Under the pieces are notes generated by a model, which saw nothing but the letters and a program-made list of their open reading frames with translations, was not told where the DNA came from and did no database searches. A stretch of 64,000 nt of DNA from contig NZ_NADJ01000035.1 in the NCBI RefSeq assembly GCF_002196705.1, positions 62,270 through 126,269 of the forward strand, in the 5' to 3' direction. The stretch is from Desulfosporosinus sp. FKB. GTDB lineage: Bacteria; Bacillota; Desulfitobacteriia; Desulfitobacteriales; Desulfitobacteriaceae. Each line of letters starts with the position of its first letter. Position 1 is the first letter of the stretch. The translations under genes and the position numbers were made by a program. Positions 35,050 to 44,167 of the stretch are shown piece after piece.

Positions 35050-36327
35050 ATGGATGAAGAAATTCGCTTAACAACGACAGATGAGACAGAACAGGCACAA
35101 CCTGAGAAACAGCCTGGCGAAAGCTCAATTCTTAATCAAGATTTTAACTCGTACCAGAATTTTAATTCACAATTTACTCCACCTCCACCCAAGAAAAAAT
35201 CGACCAAAAAATTTGTTGCTACGGCTGGTCTTTGTGTTATGAGTGCCATCATTGGAGCTCTCTCAGCCGTAGCCGTCGTTCCGGCAATTTACCCCACAAA
35301 CGCCCTATCAACTACTGCTGCCGCCAAGACAACAAGCTCTATAGCCCAAGTTTCTACTTCTTCCGCCTCTGCTTCCAGTCAAACGAATTTTCCCGTTGCT
35401 GAAATCGCCAAAGAGGTTGGTCCAGCTGTGGTCGGAGTTTCAAATTTTCAATCCACTCAAAATGTCTTCGGCGGCAGTTCGAACCTCCAGGAAGCCGGCA
35501 GCGGTTCAGGCTTCATTATCGATGCCCAAAAGGGATATATCGTTACCAATAATCACGTCATTGACGGCGCTCAGAAAATCACAGTCAGCTTAAGCGATGG
35601 CCGCAATCTTGACGCCAAGGTTGTAGGCGCTGATCCGCGCACAGACCTGGCTGTTTTACAGATATCAGATACTAAGAACTTAACGGCAGTCAAGCTTGGA
35701 GATTCCAGCAAGCTTCAAGTCGGAGAACCCGTAGTTGCCATCGGGAATCCCGGGGGCGCTGAATTTGCCCGTTCTGTAACAACAGGTGTTGTTTCGGCGA
35801 CCGACCGCACCCTTGACATCCAAGGAGAATCCAGCTTCAATCTTATTCAAACAGATGCGGCGATCAACCCCGGAAACAGCGGCGGACCGCTTGTCGATTA
35901 CCAAGGGAACGTTATAGGCATTAATTCTGCTAAATATGCTGAATCCGGCTTTGAAGGAATGGGCTTCTCAATCCCTATTTCAGATGCTCTGCCGACAATA
36001 CAACAATTGATTAAAACTGGTGTAGCAACACATCCCGCTCTTTTAGTAACAACAAACGACCAATATCTCTCTTACGCCCAAGACAACAACCTCCCTCTTG
36101 GAGCCTATATTTCCGCTGTAACTCCCAATGGCCCTGCCGATAAAGCTGGAATCGTCAAAGGAGATGTCATTACAAAGATCAATAATGCTCAAGTTCAAAG
36201 CTCTTCTGACCTTGTTCACGATCTCTATCAATATTCTGTCGGAAGCAAAATATCAATAACTTTCGTTCGCGATGGAAAAACAAAAACTGTTCAGGCAACT
36301 CTTGGTGAAATTTCCTCAAATCAATAG
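35050..36327 (+). CDS. htrA: HtrA/DegP-like serine protease with PDZ domain
   Basis: A 425-residue membrane-anchored protease. A short cytoplasmic N-terminus is followed by a transmembrane helix (FVATAGLCVMSAIIGALSAV), a serine/threonine-rich linker, and a trypsin-like domain with the triad H169 (TNNHVIDG), D199 (RTDLAVL) and S277 (GNSGGPL). The C-terminal PDZ domain holds AYISAVTPNGPADKAGI and GDVITKINN. It degrades or refolds damaged exported proteins. ATG at 35050 follows AGGAGG. Its TAG is directly followed by a mini-element left end (copy C). Confidence 0.95.
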   Translation: MDEEIRLTTTDETEQAQPEKQPGESSILNQDFNSYQNFNSQFTPPPPKKKSTKKFVATAGLCVMSAIIGALSAVAVVPAIYPTNALSTTAAAKTTSSIAQVSTSSASASSQTNFPVAEIAKEVGPAVVGVSNFQSTQNVFGGSSNLQEAGSGSGFIIDAQKGYIVTNNHVIDGAQKITVSLSDGRNLDAKVVGADPRTDLAVLQISDTKNLTAVKLGDSSKLQVGEPVVAIGNPGGAEFARSVTTGVVSATDRTLDIQGESSFNLIQTDAAINPGNSGGPLVDYQGNVIGINSAKYAESGFEGMGFSIPISDALPTIQQLIKTGVATHPALLVTTNDQYLSYAQDNNLPLGAYISAVTPNGPADKAGIVKGDVITKINNAQVQSSSDLVHDLYQYSVGSKISITFVRDGKTKTVQATLGEISSNQ

Positions 36328-36360
36328 TGAAATCATTCAGCTAAAGCTGAACATCGGGAT
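36327..36360 (+). repeat. Dispersed mini-element, copy C (left end only)
   Basis: GTGAAATC then ATTCAGC-TAAA-GCTGAAC and ATCGGGAT match the first 34 bases of copy B. The copy starts on the last base of the htrA TAG and has no core or right end. Confidence 0.7.
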
Positions 36361-36393
36361 AAATCAATGAGTTTACTCCGCGATAAGGCCTGG

Positions 36394-36450
36394 CAAGGAG
36401 CCGTGTTTCACGAACTTTTTATTCAAGAAACATCGGCTCCTTGACTTTTT
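36394..36450. terminator. Bidirectional terminator between htrA and L,D-transpeptidase
   Basis: CAAGGAGCCG-TGTTTC pairs with GAAACA-TCGGCTCCTTG (36394-36409 with 36427-36443), and ACTTTTT follows on the plus strand. The transpeptidase gene ends nearby on the other strand. Confidence 0.8.
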
Positions 36451-36454
36451 GCCC

Positions 36455-37990
36455 TTACCCACCCCAGTGATAAAATGTTGGACTCTCTTCTTTGGAATAG
36501 TCTGACTGTCCATTAGGGCCCAAACAAAGAGCTGGAGGATTGTTCGGAGTCTTGGGCAGATTTGGGTTCTTGAAAATATTGACATTAGTATACAATGGAG
36601 TTAAGGTATAAAGGTCTTCCATTTGAGGATCATTTAAGCGAATACAACCTAAGGACACATCCTGACCAATACTTTCGGGAGAGTTTGTGCCATGAATGGC
36701 AAAGCTTGGATTTGACAATTCCATAGCCCTTGTTCCATAAACATTGTCGGCCTTAGGAACCCCTTTGTCCGGGTTGGCGATTCTTTTGGAAATCCATAAA
36801 TTCCCTTCTGGTGTTAGGTTGTTTTTGCCTAGAGCTACAGTGTAGCTTCGCATTGTCTTATCTCCTGACATAACCATGAGCTCATGATTTTGCTTATTAA
36901 TGTTAATCTGTATCGGCGCAAAGGGAAAATCGATACCCTTAGGAATAGCTGGCTTTAGTGCTTGGCTTACTGCGGAAATTAAATCCGTTTCAGATGAGAC
37001 CCCTGAAGGTAAAAAAAGCCACCCCGCATCTCCTGACGGAGAGGTTGTGACGTCATTCTCCAAGTTATAAGGATTTAAGGGAAGTTCTGATAAATAATTT
37101 TGGGGAAAGGCCTTAGTCAACATCGTTAAATCCTTGGGCATATATCCATTGTGCTTAACAAATTGATACAAGGCACTTCTTACTACCGTAGTTGCCTGCC
37201 ACAATTGATAGTTTTCCTCATCCCCTGCAGAGGAAATACTATCTATAGGATATATGTAAACTTCGATTTCTTTATCTTCACTCCCCCAATAAGCCATTCC
37301 CACATCCCGCTGATCTTCATCTTTAGCGACCACTAATTTGCCGGCAGTGGGATTTTTTTCGTAATCTTGTTTTAAAGTTTCCATCAGTTGATTTACGAGG
37401 AGCTGTTTTGTGATTGTTCCTTTAACCTGTATGGTTATTGGTATTAAGTCTGTTTGGGGAGTGGCCGCCGGTTTTTCCTCGAAAACTTCATAGGGTAACA
37501 TATAAGTATAGCGATGGTTCTCCAAATACGTTGTCGAAGACCGATAACAAATTAAAAAAGCTATCAAAATTAAGAGGGCGATAATCACTGTCAAGAAAAC
37601 ATAAATTAGGGTTCTATTCTTTGGTATTAGTTTTTTCTTCACTGAACTTAGTCTTTTATCCGTCGAATGGATTTCTTCCTGTATTCTCAAAATCTCTGTC
37701 CGAGCCTTAAAATATCCCTTTCCCAAAGATCTCTGCATTAAATCTGAGGCCTCTTTTATCCCCTTTCGGTAGACTGCAAAGCAGCCTTCATTTCTAGTTC
37801 TTAGAAATTTTTCGAGACTTTTTTTAGCATTTCCCTCAATTTCCAGAGCTACATGATACATAGCCTCTGCATCTTCCGGTTTCCTCTTTAAGAGCTTTTG
37901 CCAAAATAATGGATCACTCTTAGCCAAAAAGTAACCATGAGAAATTGGTATCAGGTTGTCCTTTATTTTAAACTGAGAGATACTTTCCAA
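36455..37990 (-). CDS. L,D-transpeptidase (YkuD domain), single-pass membrane protein
   Basis: A 511-residue protein. Residues about 1-125 are cytoplasmic and helical, a transmembrane helix follows (LIYVFLTVIIALLILIAFLI), and the outside part ends with a YkuD catalytic domain: FAIHGTN and the nucleophile C449 in SLGCIRLND. Between them is a GerMN-like or unclassified region. It makes 3-3 peptidoglycan cross-links or attaches proteins to the wall. The start is a TTG at 37990 with GGGGGGAG just upstream; there is no better codon nearby. Monocistronic. Confidence 0.87.
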   Translation of the reverse strand: MESISQFKIKDNLIPISHGYFLAKSDPLFWQKLLKRKPEDAEAMYHVALEIEGNAKKSLEKFLRTRNEGCFAVYRKGIKEASDLMQRSLGKGYFKARTEILRIQEEIHSTDKRLSSVKKKLIPKNRTLIYVFLTVIIALLILIAFLICYRSSTTYLENHRYTYMLPYEVFEEKPAATPQTDLIPITIQVKGTITKQLLVNQLMETLKQDYEKNPTAGKLVVAKDEDQRDVGMAYWGSEDKEIEVYIYPIDSISSAGDEENYQLWQATTVVRSALYQFVKHNGYMPKDLTMLTKAFPQNYLSELPLNPYNLENDVTTSPSGDAGWLFLPSGVSSETDLISAVSQALKPAIPKGIDFPFAPIQININKQNHELMVMSGDKTMRSYTVALGKNNLTPEGNLWISKRIANPDKGVPKADNVYGTRAMELSNPSFAIHGTNSPESIGQDVSLGCIRLNDPQMEDLYTLTPLYTNVNIFKNPNLPKTPNNPPALCLGPNGQSDYSKEESPTFYHWGG

Positions 37991-38143
37991 AAAATGCTCC
38001 CCCCTTATTCCTAAGTTATTTAAACTTATTCAGGGGCTTGTACAATAAGAACATAGTTTATTTTGAAAATAATTAGGTTACCCCTACAATATAATGTCGG
38101 ATTATGTTATTGTTGAATCTAGATGAACTAAGGAGGAATAGCA

Positions 38144-38896
38144 ATGCTTGAAATCCAGAACGTTTCTCTGGGCCTCAATGAGGACAAAGGGGTCGAGATC
38201 CTCAAAGAGATTAATTTGAAGTTTTTAGAAAAAAAGATATATGTCATAACAGGACCCAATGGTGGGGGCAAATCATCTTTAGCTAAACTAATCATGGGAG
38301 TTTATAATCCCACGGCAGGAAAAATTCTACTTGATGGACAAGATATAACGAACTTAAGTATTACGGACAGAGCCCGTTTGGGAATAGGATATGCCTTTCA
38401 AAATCCGCCTCGCTTTAAAGGAATAAAAGTAAAAGAACTTCTCAAAATGGCCGCATCCCATAACCCTGACCCGGTTAATATCTGCGATCTGCTCTATGAC
38501 GTGGGGCTATGTGCACAGGATTATCTCAATCGGGATGTGGACAGCAGTCTTTCCGGCGGTGAAATGAAGCGAATCGAAATAGCTACAGTACTTGCTCGTA
38601 ATCTCAAGCTGGCAGTGTTTGATGAACCGGAAGCAGGCATTGATTTGTGGAGTTTTCAAAAACTGGCAGAAACTTTCAAAAACATCCATTTAAAATACGA
38701 TACTACTATTGTGATTATTTCTCATCAAGAACGCATCATGGAGTTGGCTGATGAAATTATTTTGATGTCTAATGGAATGATTAGTGACCAATCAGAACGA
38801 GACACAATTTTGGCCAGAATTCTTAATAATGATGCTTGTCTTTGCGGTTCAAACTGCGCGAAAGGAGTTAATCAAAATGCTCAATGCGCTGGATAA
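38144..38896 (+). CDS. sufC: SufC-like ABC ATPase of a minimal Fe-S assembly system
   Basis: A 250-residue SufC-type ATPase: Walker A GPNGGGKSSLAK, the SufC-typical YAFQNPPRFKGI, signature SLSGGEMKRIEIA and Walker B LAVFDEPEAGIDLWS. The C-terminus is unusual in holding four cysteines (DACLCGSNC and QCAG). It pairs with the following SufB/D homologue; its end overlaps that gene by 20 bases. No sufS, sufU, or second sufB/D paralogue is adjacent, the minimal two-gene form (SmsCB) seen in archaea and many anaerobes. Confidence 0.9.
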   Translation: MLEIQNVSLGLNEDKGVEILKEINLKFLEKKIYVITGPNGGGKSSLAKLIMGVYNPTAGKILLDGQDITNLSITDRARLGIGYAFQNPPRFKGIKVKELLKMAASHNPDPVNICDLLYDVGLCAQDYLNRDVDSSLSGGEMKRIEIATVLARNLKLAVFDEPEAGIDLWSFQKLAETFKNIHLKYDTTIVIISHQERIMELADEIILMSNGMISDQSERDTILARILNNDACLCGSNCAKGVNQNAQCAG

Positions 38897-39797
38897 GATA
38901 ATGCTGGAAAAAGTAGCAGACCTTCATGAAATACCACAAGGAGCTTTTAATATTCGCAAGAATGGAGCCGGGGTTCAGCGAAATACGACCGCCAATATTG
39001 ATATTGTTACGAAGGCTGATAAATCAGGCATTGATGTGATTGTCAAACCTTATACTAAAGGAGAAAGTGTTCACATTCCCGTAATCGTAACGGAGGAAGC
39101 CATCAATGACGTTGTCTATAATACCTTTGAAATCGGGGAATATTCCGATGTTTTAGTCGTTGCCGGCTGTGGAATTCATAATTCCGGAAGTCACAAATCG
39201 CAGCACGACGGGATCCATAACTTTTATGTTCGCCGGGGCGCAAAACTTAAATATGTTGAAAAGCACTATGGCCAAGGGGAAGGAACAGGTGAACGGGTTC
39301 TTAATCCCAAAACCATTATTGAGGCCGAAGAAGGTGCCGTCGTCGAACTTGAAATGATTCAGATCAAAGGAATTGACCATACCAAAAGAGACACTGAGAT
39401 TAGACTTATGGATAATGCCAAGCTTGTGATTACTGAACGTCTTCTAACATACAAAGATCAGGATGCGGAATCAAACATAACCGTTGAATTAATTGGAGCA
39501 GATTCTTCAGCCCAAATCATTTCCCGTTCTGTTGCCCAGGACAACTCGAAACAAGAGTTCTTTTTTGACCTGGTTGGACGGAATAAAGGCCGAGGGCACA
39601 TTCAATGCGACGCCATTATTATGCATAATGCTCAAGTTCATTCCACGCCCAAAATATCTGCCCGTCACAGTGAAGCACAGCTGATTCACGAAGCAGCTAT
39701 TGGGCGTATCGAATCAGAACAATTAATCAAGTTAATGTCCTTGGGATTCTCCGAATCCGAGGCTGAAGATACTATCCTCAATGGATTTTTGAAATAG
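38877..39797 (+). CDS. sufB: SufB/SufD-family scaffold protein
   Basis: About 306 residues, much shorter than E. coli SufB. It keeps the beta-helical core of the SufBD family (VLVVAGCGIHNSGSHKSQHD, LKYVEKHYGQG, RSVAQDNSKQEFFFDLVG, HSEAQLIHEAAIGRIESEQL) and ends with the conserved helical tail (LMSLGFSESEAEDTILNGF). Start at ATG 38877 with AAAGGAG ten bases upstream, inside the end of sufC. It should form a SufB2C2-like complex for Fe-S cluster assembly. Confidence 0.9.
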   Translation: MLNALDKIMLEKVADLHEIPQGAFNIRKNGAGVQRNTTANIDIVTKADKSGIDVIVKPYTKGESVHIPVIVTEEAINDVVYNTFEIGEYSDVLVVAGCGIHNSGSHKSQHDGIHNFYVRRGAKLKYVEKHYGQGEGTGERVLNPKTIIEAEEGAVVELEMIQIKGIDHTKRDTEIRLMDNAKLVITERLLTYKDQDAESNITVELIGADSSAQIISRSVAQDNSKQEFFFDLVGRNKGRGHIQCDAIIMHNAQVHSTPKISARHSEAQLIHEAAIGRIESEQLIKLMSLGFSESEAEDTILNGFLK

Positions 39798-39904
39798 TAA
39801 AGCTTTAACAAATCATCCAGCAGTTTCAGTTGTTCAAAGGTTAATACTTTGAAGAGGATTTTGGTCTACGGACTCTTCGGGGTCTGCAGTTATATTTTGA
39901 AACA

Positions 39905-39963
39905 TAAAAAAAAGGGGGGTGCACTGCGAACTACTTAAGTTCGCAGCGCACCCCCCTTTTTTT
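39905..39963 (+). terminator. Strong terminator of the sufCB operon
   Basis: A long GC-rich stem (AAGGGGGGTGC, CTGCGAACT with AGTTCGCAG, GCACCCCCCTT) flanked by A-runs and a U-run of seven. It is about 110 bases after the sufB stop and works in either direction. The stretch between (39798-39904) shows nothing else. Confidence 0.92.
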
Positions 39964-40033
39964 ATCCTTATATGTACGAATGAACTTAGCATATGGTTTG
40001 ACGAAAATTGTATTACTACACATTAAAAAAGTA

Positions 40034-40062
40034 TTGTCTGTTCCAAACTCAGCTGTTATAAT
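40034..40062 (+). promoter_or_regulatory. Promoter of the liv operon
   Basis: TTGTCT (40034-40039), a 17-base spacer and consensus TATAAT (40057-40062). A short hairpin CTTCGGAT-tga-ATCCGAAG follows in the leader at 40107-40125, about 100 bases before livK. Confidence 0.75.
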
Positions 40063-40229
40063 CTTAACATGCTCTATACAATCTAAACATAATAACTTAA
40101 TAATTCTTCGGATTGAATCCGAAGGACTTATAAACAGAAAGGAAGCATGGTAGAACGGCAAAAGCACTTTTTTGATTCCTGTTTGTTTCTGAAAAACAGC
40201 AACGTAAGAATGAGGATGGAGGAAATAGT

Positions 40230-41474
40230 ATGGTTAGAATGGTAGGCAGAATCAAATCCAGCAGTTTAATGCGCATAGGATCTTTGCTTCTGACAACAGC
40301 ATTATTGGTGACCGGATGTGGAAACAGTCCAACGACAACATCCGGCAAAAAAGCTATTAAAGTAGGTATCGTGGATACATATACCGGCGGTGCCGCAGTT
40401 TATGCCCAGGATTCTTTAGATGGCTTCAAATTAGCAGCCAAAGAAATTGCCGCTAAAGGCGGTCCGGAGATCGACATCGTAACCCGCGACGATGAGTTTA
40501 AACCTGACAAAGCGACAAGCTGGGCTAAAGAACTGGTCATGCGTGATCAAGTTGATTTCTTGGCCGGAACCACAAATAGCGCAGGATCTTTGGCTGTTTC
40601 TCAATACGCTAAAGAAAACAAAGTACCGTTTATTGATTGGGGCGGGATGAGTGACAAAGTCACTGGGGCAGCCGGTCACCGCTACGTCTTTAGCACCATA
40701 CCCAATACCGCAATTATTGGCAAAGCCGGAGCCGTCCAGATCTCCAAAACACCTTATAAAAAGATTTGGCTCGCCGGCAGCGATTACGAATATGGTCACT
40801 CAGTTATTGATAACCTCTGGTCAAATTTGAAAAAAATTGAACCTGATGTCCAAAAAACCGGAGAAACTTGGTGGCAAGTTGGGGAAACAGATTTCACTCC
40901 CTACATCAACGCCATTCGCAGTAAGAAACCTGATCTTCTCGTAGTCGGCACCGGAGGGGCAGACATGGTAGCCTTTATGAAAGCCGTAAAGGCAACCGGT
41001 TTAGCACAGGAAATACCGGTCTGGGTTCACACCAGTATCGACCCAGCTACTTTGAGACCATTAGGAGATCAGGCTCCCACGGGAGTATTAGGAACAAATC
41101 CTTATCTCTCCAGTTATCCGGACACCGCAGCCAACAAAGCCTTTGTGAGTGCTTTCAAAAAGGAATATAATCGTGAACCTGCTGCTTTCGCATTATACGG
41201 TTATATGGCAGGTCAATTCCTGGGACAAGCCATTGAAAAAGCCGGAAGTACGGATAAAGAAAAGATCATCGACGCCTTGGAAGGTTTATCGATTGACACC
41301 CCCGTTGGTAAAGCCACGCTGCGTAAAGAAGATCACCAGGTTGCCATTCCTATGATCTATGGAGCCGTTGGCAAAACGGACGGGAAAATCGCTCCCACAG
41401 ACCTCCACACGCTCAGCCCGGATGAAATAATGCCTTCTATAGATGATATTCAAAAGGCAAGAGCGAAAAAATAA
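40230..41474 (+). CDS. livK: Branched-chain amino acid ABC transporter, substrate-binding lipoprotein
   Basis: A 414-residue type I periplasmic-fold lipoprotein. The signal peptide has a lipobox LVTGC with the acylated cysteine at position 30. The mature part matches LivJ/LivK binding proteins (KVGIVDTYTGGAAVYAQDS, EIDIVTRDDEFKPDKAT, FLAGTTNSAGSLAVSQYA). The exact ligand (branched-chain amino acids, amides or aromatic acids) is not fixed by sequence. First gene of the five-gene liv operon; ribosome binding site GGAGGAAA. Confidence 0.92.
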   Translation: MVRMVGRIKSSSLMRIGSLLLTTALLVTGCGNSPTTTSGKKAIKVGIVDTYTGGAAVYAQDSLDGFKLAAKEIAAKGGPEIDIVTRDDEFKPDKATSWAKELVMRDQVDFLAGTTNSAGSLAVSQYAKENKVPFIDWGGMSDKVTGAAGHRYVFSTIPNTAIIGKAGAVQISKTPYKKIWLAGSDYEYGHSVIDNLWSNLKKIEPDVQKTGETWWQVGETDFTPYINAIRSKKPDLLVVGTGGADMVAFMKAVKATGLAQEIPVWVHTSIDPATLRPLGDQAPTGVLGTNPYLSSYPDTAANKAFVSAFKKEYNREPAAFALYGYMAGQFLGQAIEKAGSTDKEKIIDALEGLSIDTPVGKATLRKEDHQVAIPMIYGAVGKTDGKIAPTDLHTLSPDEIMPSIDDIQKARAKK

Positions 41475-41486
41475 ACAACCAATTTC

Positions 41487-41514
41487 ATGGGTGGTACCGC
41501 AAGGTACCGCCCAT
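41487..41514 (+). promoter_or_regulatory. livK-livH intergenic stem-loop
   Basis: ATGGGTGGTACC-GCAA-GGTACCGCCCAT is a 12-bp stem with a GNRA tetraloop and no U-tract, 12 bases after the livK stop. Such hairpins in binding-protein operons usually protect the upstream message and raise binding-protein yield over the membrane subunits. Confidence 0.7.
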
Positions 41515-41544
41515 TTCTCAACCTAAAAGACAGGAGATAAACAG

Positions 41545-42423
41545 ATGGATATAGCAACACTCTCAAGTCAATTGTTAATAGGCCTCAGCAGAGGGATGAT
41601 TTTCTTTATCGTCGCTGCGGGACTAACTCTTATCTTTGGAGTCCTGAGGATTACAAATTTCGCCCACGGATCGCTTTATATGCTGGGAGCTTTTGCAGCT
41701 TACTCAGTTTCAACATCTTTAGGTCATGGCCATTATGGCTTCTGGTTGGCTTTGCTGGTCGCTCCCATTGCCGTAATGATTTTAAGTCTTATTATCGAAC
41801 GCGGTTTGCTGCGTTTCATCTATAACCGAGATCACTTAACGCAAATGCTCTTAACCTACTCCCTCGTACTCATTACCGGAGATGCGGTTAAAATCATTTG
41901 GGGATCAGAATATAAATCCATAAATATCCCCGAAGGGCTCAGAGGTTCCATTTCGATCTGGGGAGCTTCTCTGCCTTTATACAATGCCTTCCTGCTCCTC
42001 ATCGGACCCCTTGTAGCACTCGGATTATGGCTCTTTTTATCCAAAACTCATCTGGGCAAAATATGCCGTGCAACAGCAACTGACCGTGAAATGGTAGACA
42101 TTCTAGGCATCAACAGCACTCGAGTCTTTGCTTTAGTTTTTGCCCTGGGAGGTTGGCTTGCCGGATTAGGAGGAACTTTAATCGCTCCCACAACAACAGT
42201 TTCTATGGGGATGGACGCGAATATTCTCATCTACGCCTTTTTGATTGTGGTTATCGGCGGATTGGGCAACATTTGGGGAGCCCTGATCAGTTCAATCATC
42301 ATCGGAATGGGAGAAGCCATCGGTGTACTTCTCATTCCCAGCGTCTCAATTATACTGCCCTATATGATTGCAGGTATTTTGCTTATTTTTAGACCCTCAG
42401 GTTTATTAAAATCTGTCTGGTAA
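41545..42423 (+). CDS. livH: Branched-chain amino acid ABC permease, LivH type
   Basis: A 292-residue integral membrane subunit with about eight helices. LivH marks include GLSRGMIFFIVAAGLTLIFG, NFAHGSLYMLGAF and GGLGNIWGALISSIIIGMGE (the EAA-type cytoplasmic loop region). It pairs with LivM to form the transport channel. ATG at 41545 follows AGGAGAT. Confidence 0.93.
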   Translation: MDIATLSSQLLIGLSRGMIFFIVAAGLTLIFGVLRITNFAHGSLYMLGAFAAYSVSTSLGHGHYGFWLALLVAPIAVMILSLIIERGLLRFIYNRDHLTQMLLTYSLVLITGDAVKIIWGSEYKSINIPEGLRGSISIWGASLPLYNAFLLLIGPLVALGLWLFLSKTHLGKICRATATDREMVDILGINSTRVFALVFALGGWLAGLGGTLIAPTTTVSMGMDANILIYAFLIVVIGGLGNIWGALISSIIIGMGEAIGVLLIPSVSIILPYMIAGILLIFRPSGLLKSVW

Positions 42424-42438
42424 GAAAGGAAACCAAGT

Positions 42439-43437
42439 ATGTCAGTAAATACTGAATCTTCATTAAAAACTACAAACAGAAAAATTCATAACTTATTGGG
42501 CTTGGGATTGGCTCTGATCGGAATCCTTATTCTCCTGATTGTTCCAACCCTCATCCCGCCCTATTATAGTTACCTCTTAGCCACTATCTTCACAACGGCC
42601 TTGCTGGCAACAAGCTTAAATCTGGTTTTAGGCTACGGGGGACTGCTTCATTTACATCATGGGGTATTTTACGGGATCGGTGCTTATACCGTTGCCATTA
42701 TACTGACCAAAACCTCTTGGCCTTTTGCCTTGGCAGTCATTCTCGGGCCTATACTTTCAGCTGCTCTTGCTTTTGTGATCGGCTGGTTTTGTGTCCGTCT
42801 GCGGGGGCTGTATTTTGGCATGCTCACGTTAGCTTTAGGACAATTAGTTTGGGCTATAGTTTACCGGTGGAATGCCCTGACGAATGGTGATAATGGCATT
42901 CATGCCATTCCTGTCCCAGACTTCCTGACGTCTATCAGCTCTGTTTATTATACAACTCTTTTAGTTCTTCTCGTCTCTCTGCTCATTCTCTCCAAAATCA
43001 CGAAATCTCCATTTGGCCTTACTTTACTGGCAGCTCGCGACAATCCGGTACGCTCTGAAAGTTTAGGAATCAACGTTAAACAACACCGTCTGATCGCCTT
43101 TGTTATTGCAGGCTTTTTTGCCGGTGTTGCTGGGGTACTATTTGTTCTCCTGGAACGTTCCGTAGCTCCGTCCCTCTTATTCTGGAATAAATCCGCCGAA
43201 ATCTTAATTATGTGCCTAATGGGCGGCCTGACGGTCTTCTTAGGACCAACCTTAGGAGCGGCCATCTTAGTTCTTCTCTCGATGATCGTAGGACTTTACA
43301 CTGAATATTGGCTTCTTGTCCTTGGCCTCCTTTTATTAATTCTCGTACTTTTCTTACCTCAGGGGATTCTAGGTTACATTTGCGAAAAGATAAAAGGGCG
43401 ACGTCAGAGAGGAGGAAGTTTAGATGCTTCAAATTGA
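42439..43437 (+). CDS. livM: Branched-chain amino acid ABC permease, LivM type
   Basis: A 332-residue membrane subunit with eight to ten helices. LivM features: LATSLNLVLGYGGLLHLHHG, GRLRGLYFGMLTLALGQLV in modified form (VRLRGLYFGMLTLALGQLV), and the NPVRSESLGINVKQHRL loop that contacts the ATPases. It ends in a basic cytoplasmic tail and overlaps livG by 14 bases. Confidence 0.93.
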   Translation: MSVNTESSLKTTNRKIHNLLGLGLALIGILILLIVPTLIPPYYSYLLATIFTTALLATSLNLVLGYGGLLHLHHGVFYGIGAYTVAIILTKTSWPFALAVILGPILSAALAFVIGWFCVRLRGLYFGMLTLALGQLVWAIVYRWNALTNGDNGIHAIPVPDFLTSISSVYYTTLLVLLVSLLILSKITKSPFGLTLLAARDNPVRSESLGINVKQHRLIAFVIAGFFAGVAGVLFVLLERSVAPSLLFWNKSAEILIMCLMGGLTVFLGPTLGAAILVLLSMIVGLYTEYWLLVLGLLLLILVLFLPQGILGYICEKIKGRRQRGGSLDASN

Positions 43438-44167
43438 GCAGCTTAAAAAATCCTTCGAGGGATATCAGGCAATAGCGAATGCCAATCTTTCCGTTCCCCA
43501 AGGAGAAGTTGTAGCAGTCATTGGTCCCAATGGCGCGGGAAAATCCACCTTATTTAATCTTATCACCGGTCATTTAACAGCAGATTCCGGGTCAATTCGT
43601 TTTCAAAAAACTGATATTACTCAATGTACCCCCCATCAAATCTGTCACCATGGAATCGGTCGATCATTCCAGCTTATTAATATTTTTACCAGTTTAACGG
43701 TATTCGAAAATATCCAAACCGCTGTTCTTGCTAAGCACCGCCTTGAGCGGAAGTTATTTAAACCAGCCAAAAAGCTTCTCAGGGAAGAAACTTTAGAAGT
43801 CCTCAATAGTTTTGGACTTGTACGATATAAGGATCATTTATGCAGCTCCCTTTCTTACGGAGATCAAAAAGTCCTGGAAATTGCTATTGCCCTCGGAAGC
43901 AAACCAAAACTTCTCCTCTTGGATGAACCGACGGCAGGAATGTCTCCTGATGAAACGAGTCGTATCGTCCAACTTATTAAACGATTGTCACAAGATGAAG
44001 GCCTGACAATATTGCTCACGGAACATGATACTGATCTCGTCTTTGATGTAGCGCAAAAAATTATGGTTCTGCATCAAGGAGAGACAATTGCTCAAGGCCT
44101 GCCTGAAGACATTCGCAGCGACAAATCTGTGCAAAAAGCCTATTTGGGGGAAACTGAAGTATGCTAG
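43424..44167 (+). CDS. livG: Branched-chain amino acid ABC ATPase, LivG type
   Basis: A 247-residue ABC ATPase: Walker A GPNGAGKSTLFN, the LivG-typical GIGRSFQLINIF, signature LSYGDQKVLEIA and Walker B LLLLDEPTAGMSP. It couples ATP hydrolysis to LivHM. Starts inside livM after GGAGGAA and overlaps livF by 7 bases. Confidence 0.94.
   Translation: MLQIEQLKKSFEGYQAIANANLSVPQGEVVAVIGPNGAGKSTLFNLITGHLTADSGSIRFQKTDITQCTPHQICHHGIGRSFQLINIFTSLTVFENIQTAVLAKHRLERKLFKPAKKLLREETLEVLNSFGLVRYKDHLCSSLSYGDQKVLEIAIALGSKPKLLLLDEPTAGMSPDETSRIVQLIKRLSQDEGLTILLTEHDTDLVFDVAQKIMVLHQGETIAQGLPEDIRSDKSVQKAYLGETEVC

Noticed and set aside
41487-41514. T-box core (GGTGGTACCGC) between livK and livH
   Set aside because: It resembles the conserved T-box bases, but it is a simple self-complementary stem with a GCAA loop, with no stem I or terminator, in the middle of an operon.
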